From Cryomorphaceae bacterium (GTDB lineage Bacteria; Bacteroidota; Bacteroidia; Flavobacteriales; BACL11), in the NCBI GenBank assembly GCA_949531795.1, contig CATIQX010000037.1:1-31843 (forward strand): 31,843 bases of DNA. The letters are read 5' to 3'. The notes beneath the pieces were generated by a model. That model had not been told where the DNA came from. It did no database searches and saw nothing but the letters and a program-made list of their open reading frames with translations. Of the stretch, positions 1 through 7,987 are shown piece after piece. Positions within the stretch are counted from its first letter, which is position 1. Each line of letters opens with the position of its first letter. The translations under genes were made by a program, and so were the position numbers.

Positions 1-1503
1 GTTGAAGTATTAGTTGAAAAACAAGAAGATAAAAATGGTCAGTTAGTTTTATCTCACAGAAGAGCAAGAGTATTAAGAGCTTGGGAGAAAGTAAATGTTG
101 CTCTTGAAACTGGAGAGGTTGTGAATGGTCAAATCATGAGTAGAACAAAAGGAGGAATGATTGTTGATATATTTGGTATTGAGTGTTTCTTACCAGGCTC
201 TCAAATTGATGTTAAGCCAATACGTGATTACGATGAGTATGTTGGTAAAAAAATGGAATTTAAGGTTGTAAAAGTTAATGAATCTTTCAGAAATGTTGTT
301 GTTTCTCATAAAGCATTAATTGAAGCTGATTTAGCAGTTCAAACAAAAGAAATCATGTCTAAATTAGAGAAAGGGCAAGTTCTTGAAGGGACCGTTAAAA
401 ATATCACATCATATGGGGTGTTTGTTGACTTAGGAGGTATTGATGGATTAATTCATATTACTGATCTATCTTGGGGAAGAATTTCTCATCCTGATGAGAT
501 TGTGTCATTAGATGAAACAATTAATGTTGTAATTCTTGACTATGATGAGGGTAAGAGTAGAATTCAGCTAGGACTAAAGCAATTAGGTGCTCATCCTTGG
601 GAGAATTTAGATGAAAGTTTAAAAGTAGGAGATGAAGTAGATGGAAACGTTGTAGTTGTTGCTGATTATGGGGTATTTGTTGAATTACAAGCAGGTATTG
701 AAGCTTTATTACATGTATCTGAAATGTCATGGTCTACTCACTTAAGAAGTGCAAATGATTTTTATAAGAAGGGTGATGCTGTAAAAGCACAGATCCTGAC
801 TTTAGATAAAGAGACAAGAAAAATGTCGTTAGGCGTTAAACAAATGACTCCAGATCCTTGGGCTGATATAGCAGCTACTTTTCCTGTAGGATCTAAACAC
901 AGTGTGAAAGTAAGAAACTTTACAAACTTTGGAATTTTTGTTGAATTAGTTGAAGGTGTTGATGGTTTAGTACATATCTCTGATCTTTCATGGACAAAGA
1001 AAATTAAGCATCCAGCTGAATTTACTCAAGTTGATGCAATGCTAGACGTTGTTGTTTTAGATATAGATAAAGGAAATAGAAAAATTAGTTTAGGACATAA
1101 GCAATTAGATCAAAATCCTTGGGATGAGTATGCAAAGCAGTTCATAGAAGGAAAAGATTATGAAGGTAATGTAAAAGAGGTGTTTGACAAAGGTGCCGTA
1201 ATTGCATTGTCTGGAGAGGTTGAAGCTTTTGCTCCTAAAAGACATACTGAAAAGGAGGATGGTTCATCAATTGCAGTTGGGGAAAATTTATCTTTTAGAA
1301 TTCTTGAATTTTCAAAAGAAAATAAAAAGATTTTAGTTTCACATACTGCAATCTTTAAAGCAGAGCTTGAAGTAGAAAGGAAAAAATCTGCTTCATCAGC
1401 TAAGAAAGTTATGAAGAAGCTAGAGAGTGATAAAAAACATTCAACTCTTGGTGATTTAGATAGTTTAGCTACTCTAAAGAAGAACTTAGAGCAAGGTGAA
1501 TAA
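1..1503 (+). CDS. rpsA: 30S ribosomal protein S1 (5' end missing)
   Basis: The reading frame is open from base 1, so the N-terminus lies outside the window; 500 residues are visible. They hold the tail of one S1 (OB-fold) repeat and then five further repeats, starting near residues 39, 124, 206, 292 and 377. The central repeats carry the usual signatures, such as YGVFVDLGGIDGLIHITDLS and FGIFVELVEGVDGLVHISDL. The first and last complete repeats are more divergent, as is normal for S1. Each repeat ends in a GLKQL/GHKQL-type strand. The C-terminus is a lysine-rich tail. S1 binds mRNA on the 30S subunit and helps load messages that lack a strong Shine-Dalgarno, which fits this genome. An intrinsic terminator follows 6 nt after the stop. 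Identification is firm; only the start is unknown. Confidence 0.97.
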   Translation, partial: VEVLVEKQEDKNGQLVLSHRRARVLRAWEKVNVALETGEVVNGQIMSRTKGGMIVDIFGIECFLPGSQIDVKPIRDYDEYVGKKMEFKVVKVNESFRNVVVSHKALIEADLAVQTKEIMSKLEKGQVLEGTVKNITSYGVFVDLGGIDGLIHITDLSWGRISHPDEIVSLDETINVVILDYDEGKSRIQLGLKQLGAHPWENLDESLKVGDEVDGNVVVVADYGVFVELQAGIEALLHVSEMSWSTHLRSANDFYKKGDAVKAQILTLDKETRKMSLGVKQMTPDPWADIAATFPVGSKHSVKVRNFTNFGIFVELVEGVDGLVHISDLSWTKKIKHPAEFTQVDAMLDVVVLDIDKGNRKISLGHKQLDQNPWDEYAKQFIEGKDYEGNVKEVFDKGAVIALSGEVEAFAPKRHTEKEDGSSIAVGENLSFRILEFSKENKKILVSHTAIFKAELEVERKKSASSAKKVMKKLESDKKHSTLGDLDSLATLKKNLEQGE

Positions 1504-1509
1504 TTAATT

Positions 1510-1539
1510 AAAGCCCCATTAATTTGGGGCTTTTTTTTT
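1510..1539 (+). terminator. intrinsic terminator after rpsA
   Basis: The stem gcccca/tggggc (1513-1518 with 1525-1530) has a 6-nt loop, is extended by flanking AAA/TTT, and is followed by nine T (1531-1539). It lies directly behind the rpsA stop codon. The T-tract runs into the pyrR -7 element at 1542. Confidence 0.92.
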
Positions 1540-1541
1540 AC

Positions 1542-1549
1542 TATTTTTG
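1542..1549 (+). promoter_or_regulatory. -7 promoter element of pyrR (TATTTTTG)
   Basis: TATTTTTG matches the Bacteroidota -7 consensus TAnnTTTG exactly. The pyrR ATG begins 8 nt after the G, close to where the transcript should start, so the mRNA is probably leaderless or nearly so. No -33 TTTG is seen at the usual spacing; the nearest TTTG (1523-1526) lies inside the terminator hairpin, 15 nt upstream. Confidence 0.7.
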
Positions 1550-1556
1550 TAATGCA

Positions 1557-2102
1557 ATGGTTGTAGAAAGACAAATACTAAATCAAAAGGATATTCAAAT
1601 AACAATTGAAAGATTGTGTCATCAGTTAATTGAACATCATGATAGTTTTGAGAATACTGTTATTATTGGTGTTCAGCCAAGAGGTAAATTTTTAAGTAGT
1701 AGAATAATCGTCAAATTAAAACAATTACTAAATACTGCTAATCTTGAATCAGGAAGTTTAGATATTTCCTTCTATCGAGATGATTTAAGAAGGAGAGAAG
1801 AGCCAATTGTCCCTGATATTATGGATATGAACTTATCACTAGAAGGTAAGAATGTAGTTTTAATTGATGATGTCATGTTTACTGGTAGGTCTATTCGTTC
1901 TGCAATTGATGCTTTAATGGCATTTGGTAGACCAAAATCTGTAGAGCTACTTATTTTAATTGATAGAAGGTTTAGCAGAGACTTGCCGATACAGCCTAAT
2001 TATGTAGGGAGAACAGTAGATGCAATAGATTCGGAACGAGTAATAGTGGAATGGAACGAGGATGTCGGAAAGGATAGAGTATTAATGGTTAAAAAAGATT
2101 AA
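1557..2102 (+). CDS. pyrR: PyrR: bifunctional pyrimidine operon regulator / uracil phosphoribosyltransferase
   Basis: This 181-residue type I phosphoribosyltransferase-fold protein has the PRPP-binding loop VLIDDVMFTGRSI at residues 101-113 and the VQPRGKFL segment near 39-46, both typical of PyrR. In Firmicutes PyrR binds pyr mRNA in the presence of UMP to cause attenuation, and it has UPRTase activity. The frame is open from 1524, but residues upstream of MVVERQ would be encoded by the terminator T-tract and promoter, so ATG 1557 is preferred. The stop overlaps the pyrB start by one base (TAATG), which implies translational coupling. No attenuator fits upstream or between the genes, so regulation of this operon by RNA binding is not evident here. 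Confidence 0.93.
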   Translation: MVVERQILNQKDIQITIERLCHQLIEHHDSFENTVIIGVQPRGKFLSSRIIVKLKQLLNTANLESGSLDISFYRDDLRRREEPIVPDIMDMNLSLEGKNVVLIDDVMFTGRSIRSAIDALMAFGRPKSVELLILIDRRFSRDLPIQPNYVGRTVDAIDSERVIVEWNEDVGKDRVLMVKKD

Positions 2103-3031
2103 TGAGTAATTTATCAGTTGATCATTTATTAGGAATTAAATATCTTAAAAAATCAGATATAGATTTGATTTTTAAAACTACAGATAATTTCAAAAAGATT
2201 ATTAATCAACCCATTAAGAAAGTACCATCATTAAGAGATATTACTATTGCAAATCTTTTTTTTGAAAATTCTACCAGGACTAAACTTTCTTTCGAATTAG
2301 CTGAGAAAAGACTTTCGGCTGATGTAATTAATTTTTCTTCAGCATCTTCATCTTTAACTAAGGGAGAAACATTATTAGATACGGTAAATAATATATTAGC
2401 TATGAAAGTTGATATTGTAGTAATGCGTCATCCTAACCCTGGTGCTGCTGTTTTTCTATCAAGAAATATTGATGCAAAAATTGTAAATGCAGGAGATGGA
2501 ACTCACGAACATCCCACTCAGGCTTTATTAGATGCTTATTCAATTAGAGAAAAATATGGTGAAGTTTCAGGTAAAAAAATTGTTATAGTTGGGGATATCT
2601 TACATTCTAGAGTGGCGCTTTCCAATATTTATTGCTTACAGAAATTGGGTGCTGAGGTTAAAGTTTGCGGACCTTCTTCATTAATGCCCAAGCATCTTCA
2701 CGAATTAGGCGTTACTCATTTCTCTGATTTAAAAGAGGCTTTAAATTGGTGTGATGTAGCTAATGTATTGAGAATACAGCTAGAAAGACAAGATGTAAAT
2801 TACTTCCCCTCATTGAGAGAATATGCAATGGTGTATGGTATTAATAAGGTAGTGCTTGAAGGTTTAGAAAAAGAAATAACCATTATGCACCCTGGTCCTA
2901 TAAATAGAGGAGTTGAACTAAGTTCTGATGTTGCAGACTCCAAACATTCAATCATACTTGATCAAGTAGAAAATGGTGTCGCTATAAGAATGGCAGTATT
3001 GTATTTGCTGGCAGGTAGAATTAAAAACTAA
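2102..3031 (+). CDS. pyrB: aspartate carbamoyltransferase catalytic subunit
   Basis: PyrB condenses carbamoyl phosphate and aspartate to N-carbamoylaspartate, the committed step of cytosolic pyrimidine synthesis. Its 309 residues match the family length. The carbamoyl-phosphate loop FENSTRT is at residues 54-60, the flexible SLTKGE segment at 84-89, HEHPTQALLD at 135-144, and the C-terminal MHPGPINRG at 262-270. These signatures separate it from ornithine carbamoyltransferase. It follows pyrR with a TAATG overlap. No pyrI regulatory subunit lies next to it, which suggests either an unregulated class C-type ATCase of the Bacillus kind or a pyrI elsewhere in the genome. Confidence 0.97.
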   Translation: MSNLSVDHLLGIKYLKKSDIDLIFKTTDNFKKIINQPIKKVPSLRDITIANLFFENSTRTKLSFELAEKRLSADVINFSSASSSLTKGETLLDTVNNILAMKVDIVVMRHPNPGAAVFLSRNIDAKIVNAGDGTHEHPTQALLDAYSIREKYGEVSGKKIVIVGDILHSRVALSNIYCLQKLGAEVKVCGPSSLMPKHLHELGVTHFSDLKEALNWCDVANVLRIQLERQDVNYFPSLREYAMVYGINKVVLEGLEKEITIMHPGPINRGVELSSDVADSKHSIILDQVENGVAIRMAVLYLLAGRIKN

Positions 3032-3038
3032 GGGTTAA

Positions 3039-3338
3039 ATGAATTTGCAAGCAACAACATTAGTTTTTAAACTTGGAGAAGATAATAATTTTTCTGATTT
3101 AAAAATTACTTCCGAAATTAAACACTTTATTGCTGATTTGAGAGGGATTACACCTGATTTAGCTGAAAACATTAAAGATAAATTTACTATATTTGCGAAA
3201 AGTATATCAAAAATGAACGGTTCTTTTGTAATTGTATGCGAATTTTCTTTTGAGGAAGAACTAACGATTGTTCCTACTATTCAAGAAGCTTACGATTATA
3301 TTGAGATGGATGAGATGCAAAGACAATTAGAATTATAA
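3039..3338 (+). CDS. small STAS-like conserved protein in the pyr-rnz operon
   Basis: This is a 99-residue soluble protein with no signal peptide or membrane segment. The central stretch alternates short hydrophobic strands with an amphipathic helix (ITPDLAENIKDKFTIFAKSI), then a strand FVIVCEF and an acidic C-terminal helix after VPTIQEAYDYIEM. This order and the PTxxEAxDxIEM ending resemble STAS (anti-sigma-factor-antagonist) folds. From memory, similar small proteins precede RNase Z in flavobacteria. The usual phosphorylatable Ser/Thr of true anti-anti-sigma factors is not obvious. It starts 7 nt after pyrB and ends 17 nt before the next gene, so it is cotranscribed. The gene is secure; the family call is tentative and the function unknown. 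Confidence 0.8.
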   Translation: MNLQATTLVFKLGEDNNFSDLKITSEIKHFIADLRGITPDLAENIKDKFTIFAKSISKMNGSFVIVCEFSFEEELTIVPTIQEAYDYIEMDEMQRQLEL

Positions 3339-3355
3339 ACTAAAATTAAATAATT

Positions 3356-4117
3356 ATGAAGAAAATTTTACTTAGCCTTACTTTAGTATTTGTATTTTTT
3401 GGAGCTAATGCTCAATGCATTCCTGATCCTCAATTTACAGCTAATGGTATTTATCCTGATAGCTCTACTTTTAGAGCAGCTAGTGCAATAGTTGGTCAGC
3501 CTTACAATCAAGTAATTACTGTTATTACTCCGACTGATACTACTGTAGAACTATTCGGTCAACAAATACCAGTAACTATACAAACAATTGAATTAACTAG
3601 CGTTACAGGTCTTCCGGCAAGTTTTTCATATGATTGCGCAGCTCCTAATTGCATTTTTTTAGGTGGCTCTACTTCTTGTGCTGTACTATCATCTCCAAGT
3701 CCTACTTCTGCAGAAATTGGTTCTCATCAAATCATAATGAATACTTCTACTTTAGTTGATGCTGGTTTGTTTGGAATTCAAACTCAGGAAGATGTTGTAG
3801 ATTATTATTATATTGAAGTGACTAATGCTACTTCTGTTATTAATCAATTCAATGACCTTACTTTTGAACTAAAGGATATTTTCCCTAACCCTGTGAATAA
3901 TAATGCTAAAATTCAATTTATTTTAGGAAATTCAGCTGATATAGTATTTACAATCTTTAATTATTTAGGCGTAAAAATTGAAGAAAGAAATATAGAAGGA
4001 AATCGTGGTATAAATGATGTTGAAATTTATGCTAACGATTATGCAAATGGAATGTATTTGTACTCTATTAATGATGGTATGCAAATATTATTTAAAAGAA
4101 TGATTATTGAAAATTAA
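3356..4117 (+). CDS. secreted protein with T9SS type A sorting domain
   Basis: The 253-residue protein begins with a Sec signal peptide (MKKILLSLTLVFVFFGANA, cleavage near residue 19). A roughly 150-residue mature region of no recognised domain follows, with cysteines near its start (C21) and in the segment YDCAAPNC...STSC. The last ~75 residues form a T9SS type A sorting tail: FPNPVNN, a strand-rich stretch with the YLGVKIEE strand, GMYLYSI, and a basic/hydrophobic end. It should therefore be exported by Sec, moved across the outer membrane by the type IX system, and released or anchored at the surface. Its stop overlaps the rnz start (TAATG). It interrupts an otherwise cytosolic operon. Cargo function is not recognised. 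Confidence 0.9.
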   Translation: MKKILLSLTLVFVFFGANAQCIPDPQFTANGIYPDSSTFRAASAIVGQPYNQVITVITPTDTTVELFGQQIPVTIQTIELTSVTGLPASFSYDCAAPNCIFLGGSTSCAVLSSPSPTSAEIGSHQIIMNTSTLVDAGLFGIQTQEDVVDYYYIEVTNATSVINQFNDLTFELKDIFPNPVNNNAKIQFILGNSADIVFTIFNYLGVKIEERNIEGNRGINDVEIYANDYANGMYLYSINDGMQILFKRMIIEN

Positions 4118-5043
4118 TGTCATTTAAATTAACTATTTTAGGTTGTAACTCAGCTGTACCTTCAGTAGAAAGACATCCGACCGCTCAATTATTAAATGCA
4201 AATGAGCGGTTTTTTTTAATTGATTGTGGAGAGGGTACGCAAGTTAGGTTAAGACAATATCAATTAAATTTTCAAAGAATAAATCATATTTTTATTAGCC
4301 ATTTGCATGGCGATCATTATTTTGGGCTAATTGGCTTGATTTGTAGTATGCACCTATTAGGCAGAAATAAAGATTTACATATTTATGCTCACCAGCAGTT
4401 AAAAGCAATTATTAATTTACAATTATTGGCTTCTAATACTGAACTTAATTATCCTTTATTTTTTCATCCTATTTCTGAAGATAATGATCAGGTACTATAT
4501 GAAGATGAGAAAATCAGTATTAGTAATGTGATCCTTGACCACACCATTAAGTGTTCAGGTTTTATCTTTAAAGAAAAAAAGAGTAAGAGAAAAATTATTA
4601 AAGACAAAATTGAACAATTTAACATTCCATTTGATAAGTATAATGGAATAAAGGAAGGAGCTGATTGGATAGCTGATAGTGGTGAGGTTATTAAGAATAA
4701 AGAGATAACTGTAGAAAACACTCCAGTTCATTCTTATGCTTTTTGTACTGATACTATTTACAATGAAGGTCTAATTGAAAAAATTAAGGGAATTGATTTA
4801 TTGTATCATGAAGCTACTTTTAAAAAAGATTTGGCAGATCGAGCAAAAGAGACAGGACATTCAACAACTTATGAAGCAGCTACAATTGCTAAAAAATCTG
4901 CAGTTAAAAACCTATTAATTGGTCATTTTTCAAAAAGGTACAAAAACCTTGATGAGTTGCTTATTGAATCTAAAGTTGAATTTAAGAATACATATTTAGC
5001 TAAATCAGGTTTAGTACTTGATTTTGATAATTTTTATAGTTAA
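4117..5043 (+). CDS. rnz: ribonuclease Z (tRNA 3' endonuclease)
   Basis: RNase Z is a metallo-beta-lactamase-fold, zinc-dependent enzyme that removes the 3' trailer from tRNA precursors. The N-terminal strand LTILGCNSAVP is characteristic. The metal-binding motif SHLHGDH lies at residues 61-67 (H62, H64, D66, H67). Downstream metal ligands are seen in the YHEATF and GHS segments near residues 230-250 and in GHFSKRY near 270. The 308-residue length fits the short (bacterial) form. The start codon overlaps the stop of the preceding T9SS cargo gene. A terminator-like hairpin lies within codons 22-34 and is listed separately. The enzyme cooperates functionally with Cca and MiaA encoded on the other strand of this window. 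Confidence 0.97.
   Translation: MSFKLTILGCNSAVPSVERHPTAQLLNANERFFLIDCGEGTQVRLRQYQLNFQRINHIFISHLHGDHYFGLIGLICSMHLLGRNKDLHIYAHQQLKAIINLQLLASNTELNYPLFFHPISEDNDQVLYEDEKISISNVILDHTIKCSGFIFKEKKSKRKIIKDKIEQFNIPFDKYNGIKEGADWIADSGEVIKNKEITVENTPVHSYAFCTDTIYNEGLIEKIKGIDLLYHEATFKKDLADRAKETGHSTTYEAATIAKKSAVKNLLIGHFSKRYKNLDELLIESKVEFKNTYLAKSGLVLDFDNFYS
4180..4217 (+). terminator. terminator-shaped hairpin inside the rnz coding region
   Basis: A perfect 8-bp stem ACCGCTCA/TGAGCGGT (4180-4187 with 4203-4210), with a 15-nt AT-rich loop, is followed by seven more T after the stem (4211-4217). It is GC-rich for this genome and has the layout of an intrinsic terminator, but it lies at codons 22-34 of rnz. Whether it acts is unknown; ribosomes translating rnz would normally disrupt it. 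Confidence 0.5.
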
Positions 5044-5053
5044 TTTATTTAGG

Positions 5054-5061
5054 TATATTTG
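5054..5061 (+). promoter_or_regulatory. -7 promoter element upstream of the SprB-repeat gene (TATATTTG)
   Basis: TATATTTG matches TAnnTTTG exactly, just downstream of the rnz stop. The ATG at 5081 would leave a leader of about 12-15 nt, rich in A/T. No good -33 TTTG is found at about 19 nt; the nearest TTTG (5023-5026) is 27 nt upstream. Confidence 0.65.
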
Positions 5062-5080
5062 CCATTTAAATTTCAATATT

Positions 5081-7987
5081 ATGAAAAGAATACTCTTTTT
5101 ATTTTTCTTGGTTAATTCTTTATTTGTAAAGTCTCAAACTATCATTTCTGAAAGTATTTTGGGTGTAAATTGTCTTCATGATGGGTCTATTTCTTTATCG
5201 ATTACAAATGTCAATAGCTTAGCATTAAATTGGTTTTTTGATGACAGTGATCTAGGGTTTGTTAGTACAGACTCAATGTCTTCGGTTCAATTTTTAAATT
5301 CAAATTTTGATACTTTAATATCATCAGAATGTGGAAGTTACAGGTTAGATTTTAATGGTAATAGTATTTACTATTGGTTACCTTGTCCCTTAGAAATTTT
5401 ACCGTCTCACAATAATGTCAATTGTTTTGGAGATTCAACCGGAAGGTTAAAAAGAGTTGCTTACTCTGGTACTCCTCCTTATTATTATGAGTGGTTTATG
5501 AACGGAAATTTTTACTCCTCTGGATCTACTGATACTTTATTTGATAATCTTTTTGTTGGTTCTTATAAAGTGATTGCTACAGATTCTGTAGGTTGTACTG
5601 ACACTCTTTTGGCTAATGTTAGTTCTCCAGAATTATTAATTTTTGATTCATTTTTCACTAGTGATATTAATTGTAGAGGGGTAAATGATGGGAGTATTTC
5701 TTATTCAGTTTCTGGAGGAAAAAGATATGTTGATTCAGGGTTTTATAACTATTACTTAATGGACGGTTTAGATACTTTAGCCAAATCTGATACTGAGGGT
5801 AGTTCTCTATCCTTTTCTTCAGCATTAAGTCCCTATCAAGTAACTTTTGATAGTTTATTCGCAGGTGAGTATATTCTTTCCGTTGTAGATAGTTTTGGAT
5901 GTATATTAGATACACTTTTCGAAATTAATGAACCAATTCCTTATCAAGCCTTTGGCTCTACTATAGGTGGTATGTTAGTTTGTGAATCTGATAGTGGGTA
6001 TTTTAAAATTGATAATGTTGTTGGCGATAGTCTTTTAGGAAGTGGAAATCTTGATTTTAGTTTTTTATATTATCAAGATGATACTATTTATGTAACTTCA
6101 GGAGAATACGATATCTATGTTTATGATTCAATATATTCTTGTCTTGATACGGTTTCTATAAAATGTGACGCATTATATGAAATTGAAGTTTACAGATCAA
6201 TTAATGATGTGATTTGTTTTGGAGATTCGACAGGTAGTATAGTCATTGATTCAATTAGTAAAGGGAACACGCCATATGATATACAGTGGGGTAGTGTCAA
6301 TAATTCTTCTCTTTCTGCAGGTTCGTATTCAGTACATATTGTTGATTCTATAGGATGCTTGAAAACTGAAGTATTTGTTGTCTCTCAAGCAAATCAAATT
6401 AATCCTAATGAATTTATATATCATCCTCTTTGCAATGGAGATGCTAATGGAAGTATTACAATTGAACCTTCTGGAGGTGTAGGCATCTTAAGTTATTACT
6501 GGTTAAATGGGACAGGCAACGCTGATTCTTTGTACGGTCTTTCTTCAGGAATTTATACTTTAGTTATTTCAGACTCTTTAACATGTTTAAATTCTTTTGA
6601 TTTTTTCTTATCTGAGCCTGACTCTTTAATTATTTCTGTTTCTAATTTTCAAGATTCTTTAGCTTGTTATGGTGAGATGACAGCTCTTAATCTTTTTATA
6701 TCTGGTGGAACTCCACCTTTCTCTATATTATGGAATGATGGGGATACTAATCAACAAAGAATTATAGGAGCAGGAAATTATTCTTGTACTGTGACGGACA
6801 ATAACGGATGTATTACATCAGAGAGTTTTGTGATATTTGAACCAGATTTATTATCAATAAGTTTAACATATTCAGAAATCTCATGTGATGAAGGAGCTGC
6901 TGCTTCTATTGTTATTAACGGGGGTGTAGAGCCCATAGATATAATTTGGAGTACTGGTGAAAATTTAATGTCAATTGACTCCTTATTTGGGATGATTTAT
7001 TGGGTCGTTGTTATAGATTCATGTGGTAATTCGGCTTCTGATACATTTGAGATTTCTCCTTATGTACTTGAGACATCAGTTTTCTATGATGATTCTATTC
7101 GCGTTGGAGAGATCGAAATTGATACTTCTTCCTCTCAAGGTAGTTTTACTTACACATGGGTTGATATTATTGGTAATGTTCTCAGTACTGACTCAATAAT
7201 ATCTAATTTATGTGAGGGTATTTATTTTGTTGTTACTAATGACAATACAACTGATTGTTCAGTAATTGATACAGTTTTAGTAGCTTTTTATCTACCTAAT
7301 GGAATTGTTAATGAAGCTCTAACAACAGTTTTACCTGATTCAAATTTATGGGGAAATCCACCTTATAGTTATTTTTGGGATAACGGTGAGGTTTTAGCAC
7401 AGGCTAATATTTGTCCTGGTCCGCATTGGGTTGAGGTGACAGATACTGATGGGTGTTTTGTTCGAGAGGAATTTGATATTGATCCATTGTTAATTACTTT
7501 AGATCCTGCTGAGTTTATTATTGAATGTAATTTGGAAAATTTAGATGTAAATATAACTTCTGATGCAACTGGAGGTACGGCACCATATACCTATGATTGG
7601 TCAAATGGGAATACAGGAAATTCAATTAATTTGAGTTTAAGCCCAGGTGACTATACTGTGAAAGTGATGGATAAAAATGAATGTGTTGAGGATACTTTTT
7701 TTGTGATTGCAACTATAAGTGCTGAGTGCATACCTAATATTTTTACTCCTAATGGCGATAATATAAACGATACTTGGAATCTAGAAAGCACTTTCTTATA
7801 TAGTGATTCCGAAATAAGGATATATAATAGATATGGTAAGTTGCTATTCAAATCTGTTGGTTACTCTACTCCTTGGGATGGTAAAAACAAAAATGGAAGT
7901 GATGTTAATGAAGGGGCATACTTTTATCATATTGAGATTGGGCATGATTTTAATGCGATAAAAGGAAGTGTTACTATAATCCGATAA
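5081..7987 (+). CDS. large secreted SprB-repeat protein with gliding-motility-type (T9SS type B) C-terminal domain
   Basis: The 968-residue protein starts with a signal peptide (MKRILFLFFLVNSLFVKS, cleavage near 18). ATG 5081 is chosen over the in-frame ATG at 5018, which lies inside rnz and upstream of the promoter. The body is made of SprB-type beta repeats opening with C-x-G-D-x-x-G motifs near residues 113 (NCFGDSTG), 196 (NCRGVNDGS), 377 (ICFGDSTGS), 450 (LCNGDANGS), 527 (ACYGEMT) and 600, with more divergent copies to about 870. Each typically ends in a SYxVxVxDSxGC strand. The last ~86 residues (CIPNIFTPNGDNINDTW ... RIYNRYGKLLF ... PWDGKNKNG) are the CHU_C/gliding-motility-associated domain, a type B T9SS signal. 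It is probably a surface adhesin or filament. Its 3' end overlaps that of the opposite-strand miaA by 14 bp. Confidence 0.93.
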   Translation: MKRILFLFFLVNSLFVKSQTIISESILGVNCLHDGSISLSITNVNSLALNWFFDDSDLGFVSTDSMSSVQFLNSNFDTLISSECGSYRLDFNGNSIYYWLPCPLEILPSHNNVNCFGDSTGRLKRVAYSGTPPYYYEWFMNGNFYSSGSTDTLFDNLFVGSYKVIATDSVGCTDTLLANVSSPELLIFDSFFTSDINCRGVNDGSISYSVSGGKRYVDSGFYNYYLMDGLDTLAKSDTEGSSLSFSSALSPYQVTFDSLFAGEYILSVVDSFGCILDTLFEINEPIPYQAFGSTIGGMLVCESDSGYFKIDNVVGDSLLGSGNLDFSFLYYQDDTIYVTSGEYDIYVYDSIYSCLDTVSIKCDALYEIEVYRSINDVICFGDSTGSIVIDSISKGNTPYDIQWGSVNNSSLSAGSYSVHIVDSIGCLKTEVFVVSQANQINPNEFIYHPLCNGDANGSITIEPSGGVGILSYYWLNGTGNADSLYGLSSGIYTLVISDSLTCLNSFDFFLSEPDSLIISVSNFQDSLACYGEMTALNLFISGGTPPFSILWNDGDTNQQRIIGAGNYSCTVTDNNGCITSESFVIFEPDLLSISLTYSEISCDEGAAASIVINGGVEPIDIIWSTGENLMSIDSLFGMIYWVVVIDSCGNSASDTFEISPYVLETSVFYDDSIRVGEIEIDTSSSQGSFTYTWVDIIGNVLSTDSIISNLCEGIYFVVTNDNTTDCSVIDTVLVAFYLPNGIVNEALTTVLPDSNLWGNPPYSYFWDNGEVLAQANICPGPHWVEVTDTDGCFVREEFDIDPLLITLDPAEFIIECNLENLDVNITSDATGGTAPYTYDWSNGNTGNSINLSLSPGDYTVKVMDKNECVEDTFFVIATISAECIPNIFTPNGDNINDTWNLESTFLYSDSEIRIYNRYGKLLFKSVGYSTPWDGKNKNGSDVNEGAYFYHIEIGHDFNAIKGSVTIIR

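Noticed and set aside
1500..1557. PyrR-type attenuator or riboswitch before pyrR
   Set aside because: The 53-nt gap holds only a simple terminator and a promoter; there is no room for competing stems.
1158..1574. Open frame on the minus strand across the end of rpsA
   Set aside because: It is antisense to rpsA and the terminator, and the translation has no family-like pattern.
5018..5080. Upstream start for the SprB-repeat protein
   Set aside because: It would add 21 residues, overlap rnz, and precede the promoter; the signal peptide begins at 5081.
5081..7987. CRISPR-like or exact tandem DNA repeats in the SprB gene
   Set aside because: The repeats exist only at the protein level and are divergent in DNA.
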